DNA from: Dugong dugon | Lineage: Eukaryota > Chordata > Mammalia > Sirenia > Dugongidae | Assembly (NCBI GenBank): GCA_030035585.1 | Contig: CM057462.1 | Coordinates: 112,649,234-112,713,233, forward strand | Length of the DNA stretch: 64,000 bases | Reading direction: 5' to 3' | Part shown: piece by piece, positions 20,479-31,330 of the stretch | Layout: every line of letters begins with the position of its first letter | How positions within the stretch are numbered: position 1 is the stretch's first letter | Notes under the pieces: generated by a model | Database searches by the model: none | Told to the model about the DNA's origin: nothing | Seen by the model: only the letters and a program-made list of their open reading frames with translations | Program-made: the position numbers and the translations under genes

Positions 20479-22594
20479 ATTGACCATAAAAAGGGATTTG
20501 TATTTACTATTGGGGGAAAACAAAACAAAACTTCCCAAAGGACACAGAATTTTAGTAGTACAGTAAGGTAGAATCTCAGTCTAGAGGAATATCCAATATG
20601 CAATAAGATGTGTGAGAACTTTTGCTTTGATATGTTGTAATATTTATTCATCAGAGGAATACAGTCATAAGATTGTTAGAACTCATTTAAAACTCTCTAA
20701 TTCTTTCTCTTAATGTATTTGAAAATGCTTCAACAGGATGATTGACTAAACAGAATTTGGCTTAACTCTCCACTGAGCTTTATTTCCAGGAAAAGGCACT
20801 TGAATTAGAACTTTCTAAAACAAAGCCATATTTATACATAAAACACTAAATACATGGACTGGAGCTATAAGGTAATGAACTTTAGTACACAAAAGTGGGA
20901 GATGAACTACAATCAATGCAGCAGATTCATGCAGCCATTTATTATGTATGTATTTTCATGTATGTATATTCTCCCTCTTCCTGTTCTCAGGTACTAGCCC
21001 CTCAGGCTGTGAATGAGCTCTCACTCTCTGGTTGTCTCTGTCTTTCTGTTCTCTATATGTCTTCCTTTTACTCTATTAATGAACTTTGTATTGTGATCTG
21101 ACTGATTTACCTACCTGCATATTCACACTTTATTTGAACTTCTGTATAGTGATTATTAGGTGGGCCCTGGTCAGCAAAATCCATCCACGCCCTGTGACAA
21201 TAAAGTTGTTTCTTAATGGTCAGACTGCTAGGAACTGCATATTTAGTGAAGAAGGAAATAGAATTTCAGATAGAGAACCACCAAATTTAATCAGTCCTTA
21301 GCACTGAATATCATTGGGTTTAAAAACTGTCCTTTACTTCACCAACTGGGAAATCTAACATATACATTGATTATCTTATTCACTAAAATGTTTAAAGTAG
21401 ATTAAGATAGATGAAAGCCTGCCATTACCAATTATATAAACCTCAATCATCTTTTATGAAGTGTTTTATCGTCTTTCCTATTTTTTCTGATCTTTACTTA
21501 AAGATGCTAGGTGACTTTAAATATAAAAGTATTTTTGATCAAGAGAAAAATCAGATTCTTAGTAAAAACTTTCCTAGAAAATTGTCATTTGATGCAAATG
21601 TGTAAGACCAAAACAGTCATTATTAATTCTCAGTGCAGCATCCTTCTTAATCAAAATGGATGTACTCAGGGATTAATTTGTATACCTAGAGAAATTTTAC
21701 TTAAATCAATTGGAGAGCTTGCTTAAAATTGAAATTCATTTTTCTTTTTTTAAGGTATATTTTGGCTCGGAATATATGTGGCTAATCATATTATTTCTTT
21801 CAGTGCTGTGAAATAATTCCACCTAAAGATATTCTGGGTAATAGCTTGTGGCCTTCCATCTCAGAATGTACTTTAGGCATGTGTTAATGGACCAATAAAA
21901 TAAAGCCTATTATGCCTTAATCATATATTCCCAATTCATGTGAACAATCCCTTCCCAGAATTTGCCATGGGCAATCTATGTTTTATCCCTTGTCTGTCAC
22001 TAACTTAATCTCAGTTATGCTTCTGTTTTTTCTCTAGCTAAATGTAAACAAGTAGACTTGTCCTTAAATTTTGATCCCTGCCCCCAAAGGAAAAGATTGC
22101 AACCTGTTCTGAGAGTCAATGTTCCTGATTTTAAAAAGTTAGGTTAAAATGTTTATTATGCATTATATGATGGACGTCTCTGCTGTATTGGTTGCTGATT
22201 CTACAAATGATGGTAGGTGATTTATTTTGCTCAAGTTGCCTCTGTTTTCACTGGCTTGGTTCATTTGTTAATATTGAAATCCTTTTAGAAAACAGAAAGT
22301 ACTAACATTGAAAAACTGCATTTTTTTTCAATTTAATTGCCTTTACTTTTTAACTTTAATTTTAATGTAATTAATTTCATCTTGTTTGAACCAAACTGTC
22401 CTCTTCATTTTAATAAGATTTGTTTGTATGTTTGCATTGTACTTGAGACTACAATATGCTTTGTAAGAAGTTGTTCATCCAATAGATATTTATTGACAAT
22501 ATTCAATTTTTCAGACATAGATTCTGTCCTGAATTAGCTTAGCACCCAGTACAAGAAAAAAATAATCATTATTATTTTTACATTTCAGTAGCTA
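20479..22594. other. Unique AT-rich sequence
   Basis: No repeats recognised and no SINE insertion. Open frames up to 71 codons have no support as genes. This is part of a 7.1-kb interval (20233-27313) without any AfroSINE. Confidence 0.45.
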
Positions 22595-22775
22595 CATATA
22601 GGTTACTTGGGTTCTAGAGTCATACTGCCTGAGTTCATAACTCTGCCATATTTCTTACTAGCTATGTCATTAAGACAAATTATTTAACAGTTTGTTTTTT
22701 TTTTTTTATCTAGAAAAGGAGATAATTATAGTACCTGTCTTACAGAGTTACTTTGAGGACTAAATATATTATTCT
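22595..22775 (+). mobile_element. MIR, ancient SINE
   Basis: GGGTTCTAGAGTCATACTGC, CTGAGTTCATAACTCTGCC, TTACTAGCTATGTCATTAAG and AGGAGATAATTATAGTACC match the MIR core in sense orientation. Confidence 0.75.
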
Positions 22776-22794
22776 TAATAATACCAGTCAAAGT

Positions 22795-22960
22795 AATAAT
22801 GATAGAATTTATTTATTAAAGCTTATTATGTACTAGGCAGTGTTCTAACTATCTTACTCAAAGTAAAATGAGAAATTAAGTAGACCGCTCCAACTTGCAC
22901 AAATAATTCAGACAGAGCAGAAATTTGAACCTACTTCCAAAGGCACTTGAACATTTCTCT
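22795..22960 (-). mobile_element. MIR, ancient SINE, minus strand
   Basis: TTATTATGTACTAGGCAGTG, TTCTAACTATCTTACTC and GCAGAAATTTGAACCTAC read as a diverged reverse-complement MIR lying back to back with the previous copy. Confidence 0.65.
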
Positions 22961-25879
22961 TATACATAATAAGTGAATAAGTGCTCTAAAAGAAACTGTT
23001 TTTATTTTGCATGATGATGATGATGTTGATGGCAGTAATGATGATAAATGGGTAAAAATAAAGTGCTCAACTCTATTTACTAACTTATCAAATATATCTC
23101 AGTAGACACATAGCAAAAGCAATTTATTTTCATTAGTTTTTTTTTTTTTTTTTACATTGTTCCTTTCAGTTTCTGGAGCATTTGCTATGAGTAAGAATAC
23201 AGACTCTAAAGTAGCTACATTTTTTCAAAATAAAACTTTAATTGAATTTGGTCCTTGTTAATTGTTGTTAAACACTTATTCTGAAGCAGTATTGTATATT
23301 ACAAGTCAAATAAGAATACAATGGCATATAAAATGTTTATTTTTTAAAAGAGTAATTACGTATCTGCCAATTCATATTTTTATATGCATTGGGCAAAGTA
23401 TAGAGTGAATTTTATGTAAAATATCTTTAAAAAGGAACTTTTAAAGGTTTATGATGACCTCAGAAAACAAGGTTTGAAAGTCTTTTTAAGCAATTCACAT
23501 TTTTAGATTGTGCACTAGTAAATGTGTTATATAAAAAGAAGAAAAATGTATGTGCAGTCAATAAAGACCAAAGTGGTTTTGTTTCTATAGCATTTATTTT
23601 TTCACCCCATCCTCAAAAGAAAGAAAAGCACAAGTGAACATTTTCCACAAAATCACAGTCATTTGTTCTCTGAATTCAATACTACCAAAGTATGAAACCC
23701 ATTGCAATAGACTCTGCCAAAGGCATTTAGAAAGTCTAAAACCTGCTTTTGCTCTGAAAGACATTACTTTTGAAACATCTTCAAAGGAGCCAAAATTTCA
23801 TCCTTTCCTGCACCTGAAGGATATATTCTGGGAAAAGAAACCAATAAGAAAATGAAAGCCCCCTACTATTGAAAGTTAAAAAAAAAAAAAAACTACAACC
23901 AAGAAATACATACAAGAGACAGAGAGAAATATGGGAAGAATACATAGGTCTTAAAAATGCTTCTCCCGTGTGTGTGTGTGTGTGTGTGTGCGTGCGTGTG
24001 TGTATAGTCATAATATGTTTAATTTTTAACTGAAAAACATACCAATGTGTTTTAAAAAGGGATATATTTTCAAAAATCCATTTTGGAACACAAGCATTAT
24101 TTTAACTTATACTCAATATTCAGGTACAAACTGATGTAACACTGACACAGTTGTTTCAAAGTTTTCAAAATTATCAGTACCACTGTTCACATATGTAATT
24201 TGCATTAAAAAGCACTTGCATCTAATTATTTTGCATTTCTTTTTATTTAAGATGTAAAGTGCTTCGAATTATTTATGATTTTTCTGAACATACCATTTTC
24301 TTTTACCATTTCCTTTGGTTTTTAAACAATGTTTCCCATTAATAAAAGAAAGTAACATTTTGAAACAAGGAATGAGTCCAAGCTTTAAATACATTGCATA
24401 TAATTTACAGTTTTAAAGCTAGTATTTAAATACAGTTGTGCTATTCAAAATATGTTCTCTCATTACATGGTTTATGCTTTAAGTAGAAGTCATTGTTCAT
24501 AATCGTACACCTCTATTAAAATGTCGTTTCTACCCTAAATTTTAGAACAAATCCTTAAGATATGATGTGAAGAATATGTAGTTAATTAGCTAAGCAATAG
24601 TGGTACATTGTTTAGTCAAATGGAGGTGTATTTCATTTTTGAAATGCTAAAATTATCTCTTAAGGCACTGCAGCATGTATTTTATAATGGTTACTATGTA
24701 TTTCTCTCACATAGATTTTTTTTTTATACAGATGATTTTATCAAATATTTTTAATAAATGACATTTATGAACTGCAGGCTTCCAGTTGTCTTGGAATTTT
24801 TTTAGAACTCTCCATTACTTTAATATTTTGTTCATATTTCATGTTCTTGGACTCTTAAAATTATTTTTTTCAATTAATGCCATGTTGGTGAAAGAAAAAG
24901 ATTATTGAAAGGCCCATGGCACAAAAGATCATATGACTTAAAAGGCAGTCAGTGATTTATGACATTGTTACCACCCATCATTGAGTAAATGAGGCTTGAA
25001 ACTGACTAATGTTTCTCTTCATTTTGTTTGTGGGAAACATTTATAACTTCCTCCAGGGATTTTTCAGAGCTATGTTGTAGAGTAATACAAAATAAATAAA
25101 TAAATAAAATCTTGAACTGTTGCTTAGTTTTAATTACATTTGAGAAATAAAATCCTGGGAATACTTTTGACTTTTTAAACTTCCTTTTGCCTTGTTTTGG
25201 ACAACTGTGCCTGTATTGATTAAGGCAAAAATAGCATCAACAATAAAATCCATTTTAAATCAGCTGCATTTCTTCCAATGATCAGTTATCATTTGCTATT
25301 CTACTACTCCTAGTTCATATCATAAAAAGTAAGTTAGATTCTCTCAATCTCTTCTTAGAAACACATCAATCAAAATAAAACACACAAATGACATTATAGT
25401 GTCAACTTTTATGCAAAGTGGCACACAGAATGGACATTAAGAAAAGTTTTACTCCTTCAAAAGGAAACAGAAGTGTGAAGCATCTTTGATGCTTTTGCTA
25501 TGAAGTTAAGAGATCTTTTAATGCATATACCAACTTCTGATTTACGCTCAAATATTCTTTGCATTATCTTTCCCTAGAATTCTAAGATTAATCCCAAACT
25601 GATCTGATGTTCAGTGCATTTGGGGCTCTATTTATATTAGTCTATTTAAATTTCTAAATTATCCATTGGAAAATTTCAATGACAAAAATTTTAGCTCAAA
25701 GATTTAGGGTAAGTACAAGTAAGGAAGATCAATTTTAAATATAGCTGCAATCTTAGAAGAAGAGTTTAAAATTGAAAGGAAATGACAATGAAAATCAGTT
25801 TTGTTTTGTTTGCTTTTTTTTGATTCAGCAAGCCGTTGAGAATTCAAGGCAGCAATATTTTTGAGAATGTGTAACAGAA
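22961..25879. other. Unique, repeat-poor AT-rich sequence with microsatellites
   Basis: GAT-rich tract at about 23010-23045; A16 at 23878-23893; (GT)n at 23968-24003; (AAAT)n at 25091-25109. Otherwise no interspersed repeat is recognisable. The part from 24000 to 25800 contains homeobox-type TTAATTAGC (24579) and other AT-rich motifs and is a candidate for conserved non-coding DNA, which cannot be judged without alignment. Confidence 0.4.
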
Positions 25880-26110
25880 CAGGTTAAGACCACAAGCTCT
25901 GGCGAATGATAGGTTTTGATTTGTATCACTGTAACTTACCGTGTATGATCATTGGTAAGTTACTAAATGTCTCTGAACCATAGTTAAATTTCTAAATTTG
26001 GGCTGTAATAATAATAGTACCTATTTAGTTTTGCTTTACTATCAAGGTTAAATAAAATAAAATACATAAATCATTAGCACAGTGATAGATACAAATAAGT
26101 TTTCAAAAAA
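25880..26110 (+). mobile_element. MIR, ancient SINE
   Basis: GGTTAAGACCACAAGCTCTG, GGTAAGTTACTAAATGTCTC, GTAATAATAATAGTACC and GGTTAAATAAAATAAAATAC fit MIR in sense orientation. Confidence 0.75.
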
Positions 26111-26194
26111 TATGATTTTGTTTTCCTTTTTATTTAATATGTAAGATGGTATTGCTTTCAGGCTCATCTGGTTTTCCATCTAGGATTGGCTACT

Positions 26195-26370
26195 TACTGG
26201 TTGAGAGACATTGGAAAAAGTTATTCAAAATTTTATATTCATTTTGCCTGATATGGAAAAATACAGATAGTATCTGCGTCACAGCTATGCTTAGGTATGA
26301 TAATACAAGCAGCACACTCGTGATTGTGCCTGAAACATATTAAGTGCTCAACAAATATTAGTTAAAATTT
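26195..26370 (+). mobile_element. MIR, ancient SINE, second copy
   Basis: GGTTGAGAGACATTGG, AGATAGTATCTGCGTCACAG, GTGCCTGAAACATATTAAGT and GCTCAACAAATATTAG resemble the core and 3' end of MIR. Confidence 0.7.
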
Positions 26371-26538
26371 TGCTTTAAGCTGTTGAGATGCACTTTTCTT
26401 CTTTCAGAGAGTACTGTTGGAGTAAGTTACAACACAGAATAATTTAATAGGCTAAGCTAGACTCTAGACTTGCCTTCATCTGGAATACAGGCAAAGCTGG
26501 AGGATATATTCTGCTTCTGTTTGCCCTTGTGCCTTCAG

Positions 26539-26671
26539 TGGACCTCCGTGGCACTGGTGATTTCAGCAGCAGCAGCAGCAAGAGGAGCTATCATCACGGC
26601 CAACTCAAAAAGGAGCTGATGAAAATGCTAGGAACTATGTGGCCACCAGGGAGAAGAGCTCAATGGTACAT
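26539..26671 (+). other. Candidate internal exon of an unrecognised gene or lncRNA
   Basis: A pyrimidine-rich tract (TTCTGCTTCTGTTTGCCC) ends in CCTTCAG at 26538, a good 3' splice site; the segment ends at 26671 before GTAAGTCACC, a near-perfect 5' splice site. The 133 bp between are clearly richer in G+C than the surroundings. One forward frame is open throughout (43 full codons, entered in phase from TG), with a run of five serines from an AGC repeat, a basic KRSYHHGQLKK segment and WPPGRRAQWY near the end. I do not recognise the peptide. No partner exon was found within the window, and no promoter or polyadenylation site can be tied to it. It may be a non-coding exon or chance. Confidence 0.3.
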
Positions 26672-26675
26672 GTAA

Positions 26676-27313
26676 GTCACCCCTTAAGAAATCTACAAAC
26701 CAGATAGGGAGAAATGGTTGGAAGTCCTTCAATATGCTCAAGAGGCAAAATCTGAGAACAATTATTTTGTATTTAATTTAACCCTGCAATAGCTTCATAA
26801 TATGAATTAAATTGCTATCCAAAATTGTTTGCTCTCTTCTTTTCTTCCATAAGCTTATAATAATTTCATGTTTGTTTCTGGAACCAGTCCTTATTTCTTC
26901 CTTGTGAGCATACACATGAGAAATAGTTGAATATATTCCCGGCCAAAATATTCCATCACCTTTAAAATGAATATCAACTGCAGTACCAACATATCTAGTT
27001 TGCTGCCATGTGGCACAGCTGTCTAAATAAGCACTAGCAATTCAGGGTTATGAAATGCCAGAATTAGCTTCTCTCCTAAAAAAATGAATAGCATGCTACC
27101 TTTAAAAATTGTTTCTTCACTTTCATCATTGTCTACATGGTAAAAGCAAGAATATGATGATACAGAAAATCAGCTCACAGTTGGTAGCCTACTGCATTTT
27201 AGTTCTAATACACAGTTAAAGATATTTCTTCAAAATAGAGGACATGGTGGGTCAAGCTGACTCAGAAAGAATCAACTCTGATTTTAATACATAGGAGTAA
27301 TAGTTTAAATGCA
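26676..27313. other. Unique sequence
   Basis: No repeat or gene recognised after the candidate donor site, up to the next SINE. Confidence 0.45.
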
Positions 27314-27482
27314 CCAAAAACCAAAACCAAACCTGTTGTTGTGAAGTGGATTCTGACTCATAGCAACCCTATGGGGACAGAGTAGAACTGCTCCATAGGG
27401 TTTCCAAGGAATGGCTGGTGGATTCATATCGCTGACCATAGCAGCCATAGCTTTTTAACCACTGCACAACCAGAGCTTCACA
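27314..27482 (-). mobile_element. AfroSINE, minus strand, with 9-bp TSD
   Basis: Tail CCAAAAACCAAAACCAAACC, 3' domain GGATTCTGACTCATAGCAAC, block ATAGGGTTTCCAAGGAATGG, head ACCACTGCACAACCAGAGCT. TTAAATGCA flanks it at 27305-27313 and 27483-27491. Confidence 0.92.
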
Positions 27483-28000
27483 TTAAATGCAGAGCAAAAC
27501 TTAAAGAAAGGTAAATACAAAGTGCCAGCAATAAAATGGGAAATTCAAAATCAGAAGAACAAAGTTGGGTTGAGTCTGAAGGGATCGTAGTGATATCTGA
27601 ATCAGGTATAAACTTCAATAGTGAGTGAGGCTTTAATATTTGGCTATGAAATGGGCTCAGACTGCAGACTCTAGACACAAGCATTGGGAAACAGTGAGGA
27701 AATTTGATATCCACCCAGGACCTGGTGAGGAAAACAAAAAGGTTAGAAATTCTGTCCACTTCTATTAATAGGTGTGGGACCAGTTAATACATTGCTTTGT
27801 AAGCATGATACGGAAACTTACAGTCAAGAAATTAAAAATTAGTTCAGAATCAGTGAAAGACATAGAATTCTGGGCAGGAACACATATGAAAATACTTTAC
27901 AAGGACAAGTCCACAACACAGCACTCTATGGAAAGCAAATCCCACTGAACATGTACTTATACTAACATTCTATTAAGTGTAAGAGGAAATAATTTAGGCT
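27483..28000. other. Unique sequence
   Basis: No recognised repeat. The minus-strand open frame 27478-27759 (93 codons) has no domain that I recognise. Confidence 0.45.
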
Positions 28001-28385
28001 TGATAAAGAGGCTTCCGGTGAAGTGTTTTTAAAATGATTAAAGAGAAAAAATAATAAGGATTGAAAAGGATAAGATTAATATGAAAAATGTATAGGAAAA
28101 TTAAACAAAGAATCAAAAAGAAATTCTAAAAATGGAAGATAGAATTAATTTTAGAATAATATAATTGAATTTCAAGAACAAAAATGAATGCAATTAAAGA
28201 GTTGAATCTGCAGAGCATCTGAAATGAGGATGGGAGAATTTAAAGGTACATCTGAAGAAATCACCTAGAACGCAATGAGGGTAAATAAAGGGAAGAAAAA
28301 TATGAAAGGTAAATTGAACATGGTAGAGGTAGTGGGAAAGTCCTGCATATTAATAGACACTTTCGAAAAAGAGATTGGAGAGAGT

Positions 28386-28505
28386 GGAAGCCCGGTGGTA
28401 CTGTGGTTAAGAGCTCAGGCTGCTAAACAAAAGGTCAGCAGTTTGAATCCACCAGCTGCTCCTTAGCAATCTTATGCAGCAGTTCTACTCTGTTCTATAG
28501 GGTCA
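28386..28505 (+). mobile_element. AfroSINE, 5' part, split by an LTR
   Basis: Head GGAAGCCCGGTGGTACTGTG, B box GTTTGAATCCACC, CAGTTCTACTCTGTTCTATA and GGGTCA. The 3' domain resumes after the LTR at 29013 (GGTCGCTATGAGTAG). The SINE is therefore older than the LTR. Confidence 0.92.
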
Positions 28506-29012
28506 TGTTATGGATTGAATTGTGTCCCCCTAAAATGTGTGTCAACTTGGCTAGGCCATCATTCCCAGTATTGTGTTATTGTCCACCATTTTGTCATCTG
28601 ATGAGATTTTCTTACGTGTTGTAAATCCTACCTCTATGATGTTAATGAGGCAGGATTAGAGGCACTTATATTAATGAGGCAGAACTTAATCTAAAAGATT
28701 AGGTTGTATCTTAAGCCAATCTTTTTTGAGATATAAAAGAAAGAAGAAAGTAGAGAGACGGAGGACCTCATTACCACCAAGCAAGGAGAGCCAGGAGTGT
28801 GTGTGTCCTTTGGATTCTGGGTTCCTGTGCTGAGACCAGGGGAAGATTGATGACAGGACCTTCCCCCAGAGCCTACAGGGAAAGAAAGGCTTCTCCTGGA
28901 CTTGGCACCCTAAATTCAGATTTCTAATCTACTAGACTGTGAGAGAATAAACATTTATTAAAGCCATCCACTTGTGATATTTCTGTGATAGCAGAACTAG
29001 ATAACTAAGACA
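28506..29012 (+). mobile_element. Solo LTR (0.5-kb family) nested in an AfroSINE
   Basis: It begins TGTTATGGATTGAATTGTG and ends CTAAGACA, with AATAAA about 60 nt before the end. GGTCA on the left (28501-28505) and GGTCG on the right (29013-29017) are the 5-bp duplication with one mismatch. It is the same family as 14542-15032. MaLR-like termini, but insertion into a lineage-specific SINE shows that it was active after the SINE had spread. No internal viral genes are present. Confidence 0.9.
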
Positions 29013-29035
29013 GGTCGCTATGAGTAGTAGAGAAT
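29013..29035 (+). mobile_element. AfroSINE, 3' remainder after the LTR
   Basis: GGTCGCTATGAGTAGTAGAG is the 3' domain of the SINE split at 28505. The usual GAATCGACTCGA part is lost. Confidence 0.8.
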
Positions 29036-29634
29036 AAACATGAAGTTACAGTGTTGGAGAGCTATTTTATTTTCAGAGTTAAAAAATACATAGATCCTAA
29101 GACCAAAGAAGCCCATCAAGACCTGACCAGAATTAAAAGGGTCAAAAAATATCTTATTCCTTAATATATAATGGTGAAACTGTAAGCTATCTAAAATGTT
29201 AAAAATCTAACAAAACAAAAAAGATTTTCTTTAGAAAAACAATAATTAGAATAACAGTAGATTTGTTACCGGGAACAATAAATGTAGGAAGACAATGGAT
29301 AATAACTTTAAAGTATTAAGATAAAAGATCTACCAAATGCAAATAAACTATTCACAAACAATCCTTTAGAGAATTATTAAAGTATATATTTTAGAAAGAT
29401 GGTGGTGATTGAATTCAAAAGAGGGTAGCTTTATGCAAGAAGTAGTGATTAACAAATACATAAATTGTTGATATCTTCAAATAAGAATTAACTAAAAATA
29501 ATAATAATAATGACCAACAGGGTGCTTAAAAACAACGTAAAATTGAAATTAAAATACAAGAAAAATTGAATGAGGGAGATCAGATTTAACAATGAGAACT
29601 CCGTGGATCACAACAGTCTGATTTGCAAAGTGAT

Positions 29635-29738
29635 CATGAAGTCAGTGCAGGACCAGCCAACATTCTGTTCCATTGTGCATGAAGTCCCTATGAGTCACGG
29701 ATGACTTGAGGGCTGCTAACAAGAACAACAAAAACAAC
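29635..29738 (+). mobile_element. RTE 3' terminal fragment
   Basis: GTGCAGGACCAGCCAACATT, CTGTTCCATTGTGCATGAAG, CCCTATGAGTCACGGATGAC and a GCTAACAAGAACAACAAAAA tail match the last 100 bp of the RTE at 34720-34819. Confidence 0.85.
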
Positions 29739-30298
29739 TTCCATGTGTTATACAAAAAGAAATTGGAGTTAGACTAAAGAGATTTTGTTAAATTAAGCAT
29801 GTATGTTAAAAATTTAAGGGTAACCACTAACAAGACTAGAAATGGAATGCAAAATTCCTAAGGTTGGACGGGGTGGAGTGACAGCAATGAAAACTAGACC
29901 AAGCCCACAAAATCTAGAAAAAGAATTGGGGTGGGGGGAGGGAGTCAAGTATATCAGTAAGCACCATAAATTAAAATCAGTACAACCACTCAAGAAAGCA
30001 TTGGCAATATTTAATAAACTTTGAGTGTTACATAATTAATGACTCAATACTTCTATTTCTCTAAAAGTACTCTAGAAACTTTTGTACACAGTAGTAGTCG
30101 ACATAAAGAAAGATATTTGTTCCTGAGTTGTTTACTATAAAAAGAAACTGCAAACAATATAAATACCATCAGGATAGATTTGGATAAATAAATTGTGATA
30201 TATTGGTATGATAAAGTATAACAGAGCAATTAAAATGAATAGACTTCATTTGTGATGAAAATCTAAACAGATCTAATATAATAATGCATTAACCATAC

Positions 30299-30858
30299 TG
30301 TATTGGTTTTCTATGCTGCCATACAAGTTACCACAAATCATGGCTTAAAATAAGTTTATTATCTTAAATTTCTGTATATCAGGAGTTTGACACAGGTCTT
30401 ACTGAGCTAAGATCAATGTGATGGTAGGGCTTACTGCCTTTCTGTAGGCTCCAAGGGAGAATCATTTTCATGATAATTCAGGTGTTGGCAGAATTCAGTT
30501 CTATGCTTCTGTAGGACTGAGGTCTACATTTTTTTGTTGGCTGCCAGCGTAGGGGCCTTGCACGTAGCCCACACATCTCAAGACTAGCAACATCAAATCC
30601 TTTCACAGGGCTATCTTAACTTTCACATTTTTGCTTTCATCATTGCATCTCTTTGATTGTAGCCAGAAACATTCTCCAGTTTTAAGGATTTGTGTTATTA
30701 GATTGGGGCTGCCTGAATAACCTAGGGTAGCCTCACTATCTCAAAGGTCTTAACTTTAATCATACATGCAAAGTAACTTTTGCCCTGTAACTTTACATAT
30801 TCACAGGTTTCAGGGATTAGGACATGGACATCTTTAGGGGTCATTATTCTGCCTACCA
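30299..30858 (-). mobile_element. MaLR-type LTR (3' LTR), minus strand
   Basis: On the minus strand it starts TATGGTAGGCAGAATAATG, then CCTAATCCCTGAAACCTGTG and AGGCTACCCTAGGTTATTC, and ends near CAAAACCAATACAG-type sequence with TAAAC before it. Resembles MLT1-like LTRs. Old and diverged. Confidence 0.6.
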
Positions 30859-31330
30859 TATTCCTTCTTTGGGCCCCCGAAGAGTGGTGCCAGTCATAAA
30901 TATAATCACCCCATCACAAAGTCCCTACAAGTCTCAACCCTTTACAGTATCTTCTCAAAGTCACTGGTCCCCCATAATTTTGATATGTAGCTTGGCAAAC
31001 GCCATTAGTTTTCAAGGCCAGGAAATAATCTTCTGCAGCTTGTAACTCTGCCCTCTGGGCTCAAGGTCCTTTCACAATGGCTTCTGAGCCATTCTTTTTT
31101 ATAAAAGGTAGCAGATGTTTGCACTTGAGTTGTTTTATCAGCCTGTTTCCTGCCACTAGAATTTTGTGGCTTTAACAACCTTTATTCATCTCATACTCTG
31201 TTCCTTTCAGTCCAAGCTTGCAGTATTTCTTCTGACATAATGTTATCAAGAACCTTGTGTGTCTCCTGTGTGTCAGTCACAGAGATTCACTCCATTAGAC
31301 AAGGGGCTTGTCCATGGATCTTTCCTAGAT
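30859..31330 (-). mobile_element. MaLR internal-region fragment next to its 3' LTR
   Basis: GTCCCTACAAGTCTCAACCC, TTTACAGTATCTTCTCAAAG and GAAATAATCTTCTGCAGC resemble the reverse complement of the non-coding 3' internal region of MST/THE1-type MaLR elements. It abuts the LTR in the order expected for a minus-strand copy. No gene is encoded. The part after about 31100 is less certain. Confidence 0.5.

Larger units (their letters stand above)
28001..30290 (+). mobile_element. Old L1/HAL1-type fragment, interrupted by SINE, LTR and RTE scrap
   Basis: ORF1-like sequence lies on both sides of the SINE/LTR block (GGAAGACAATGGATAATAAC, TTTAAAGTATTAAGATAAAA). It is followed by inter-ORF or 3'-type sequence (AATAATAATAATGACC, GGGTAACCACTAACAAG) and then, from about 29975, the C-terminal end of ORF2 (TATAAATACCATCAGG, GGATAAATAAATTGTGATAT, GAGCAATTAAAATGAATAG). 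Stops in all frames; one or more internal deletions. It is the oldest layer in this interval because three younger elements landed in it. Confidence 0.65.

Noticed and set aside
23781..24011. Frame encoding a Thr-His repeat
   Set aside because: It is a translation of the (GT)n microsatellite.
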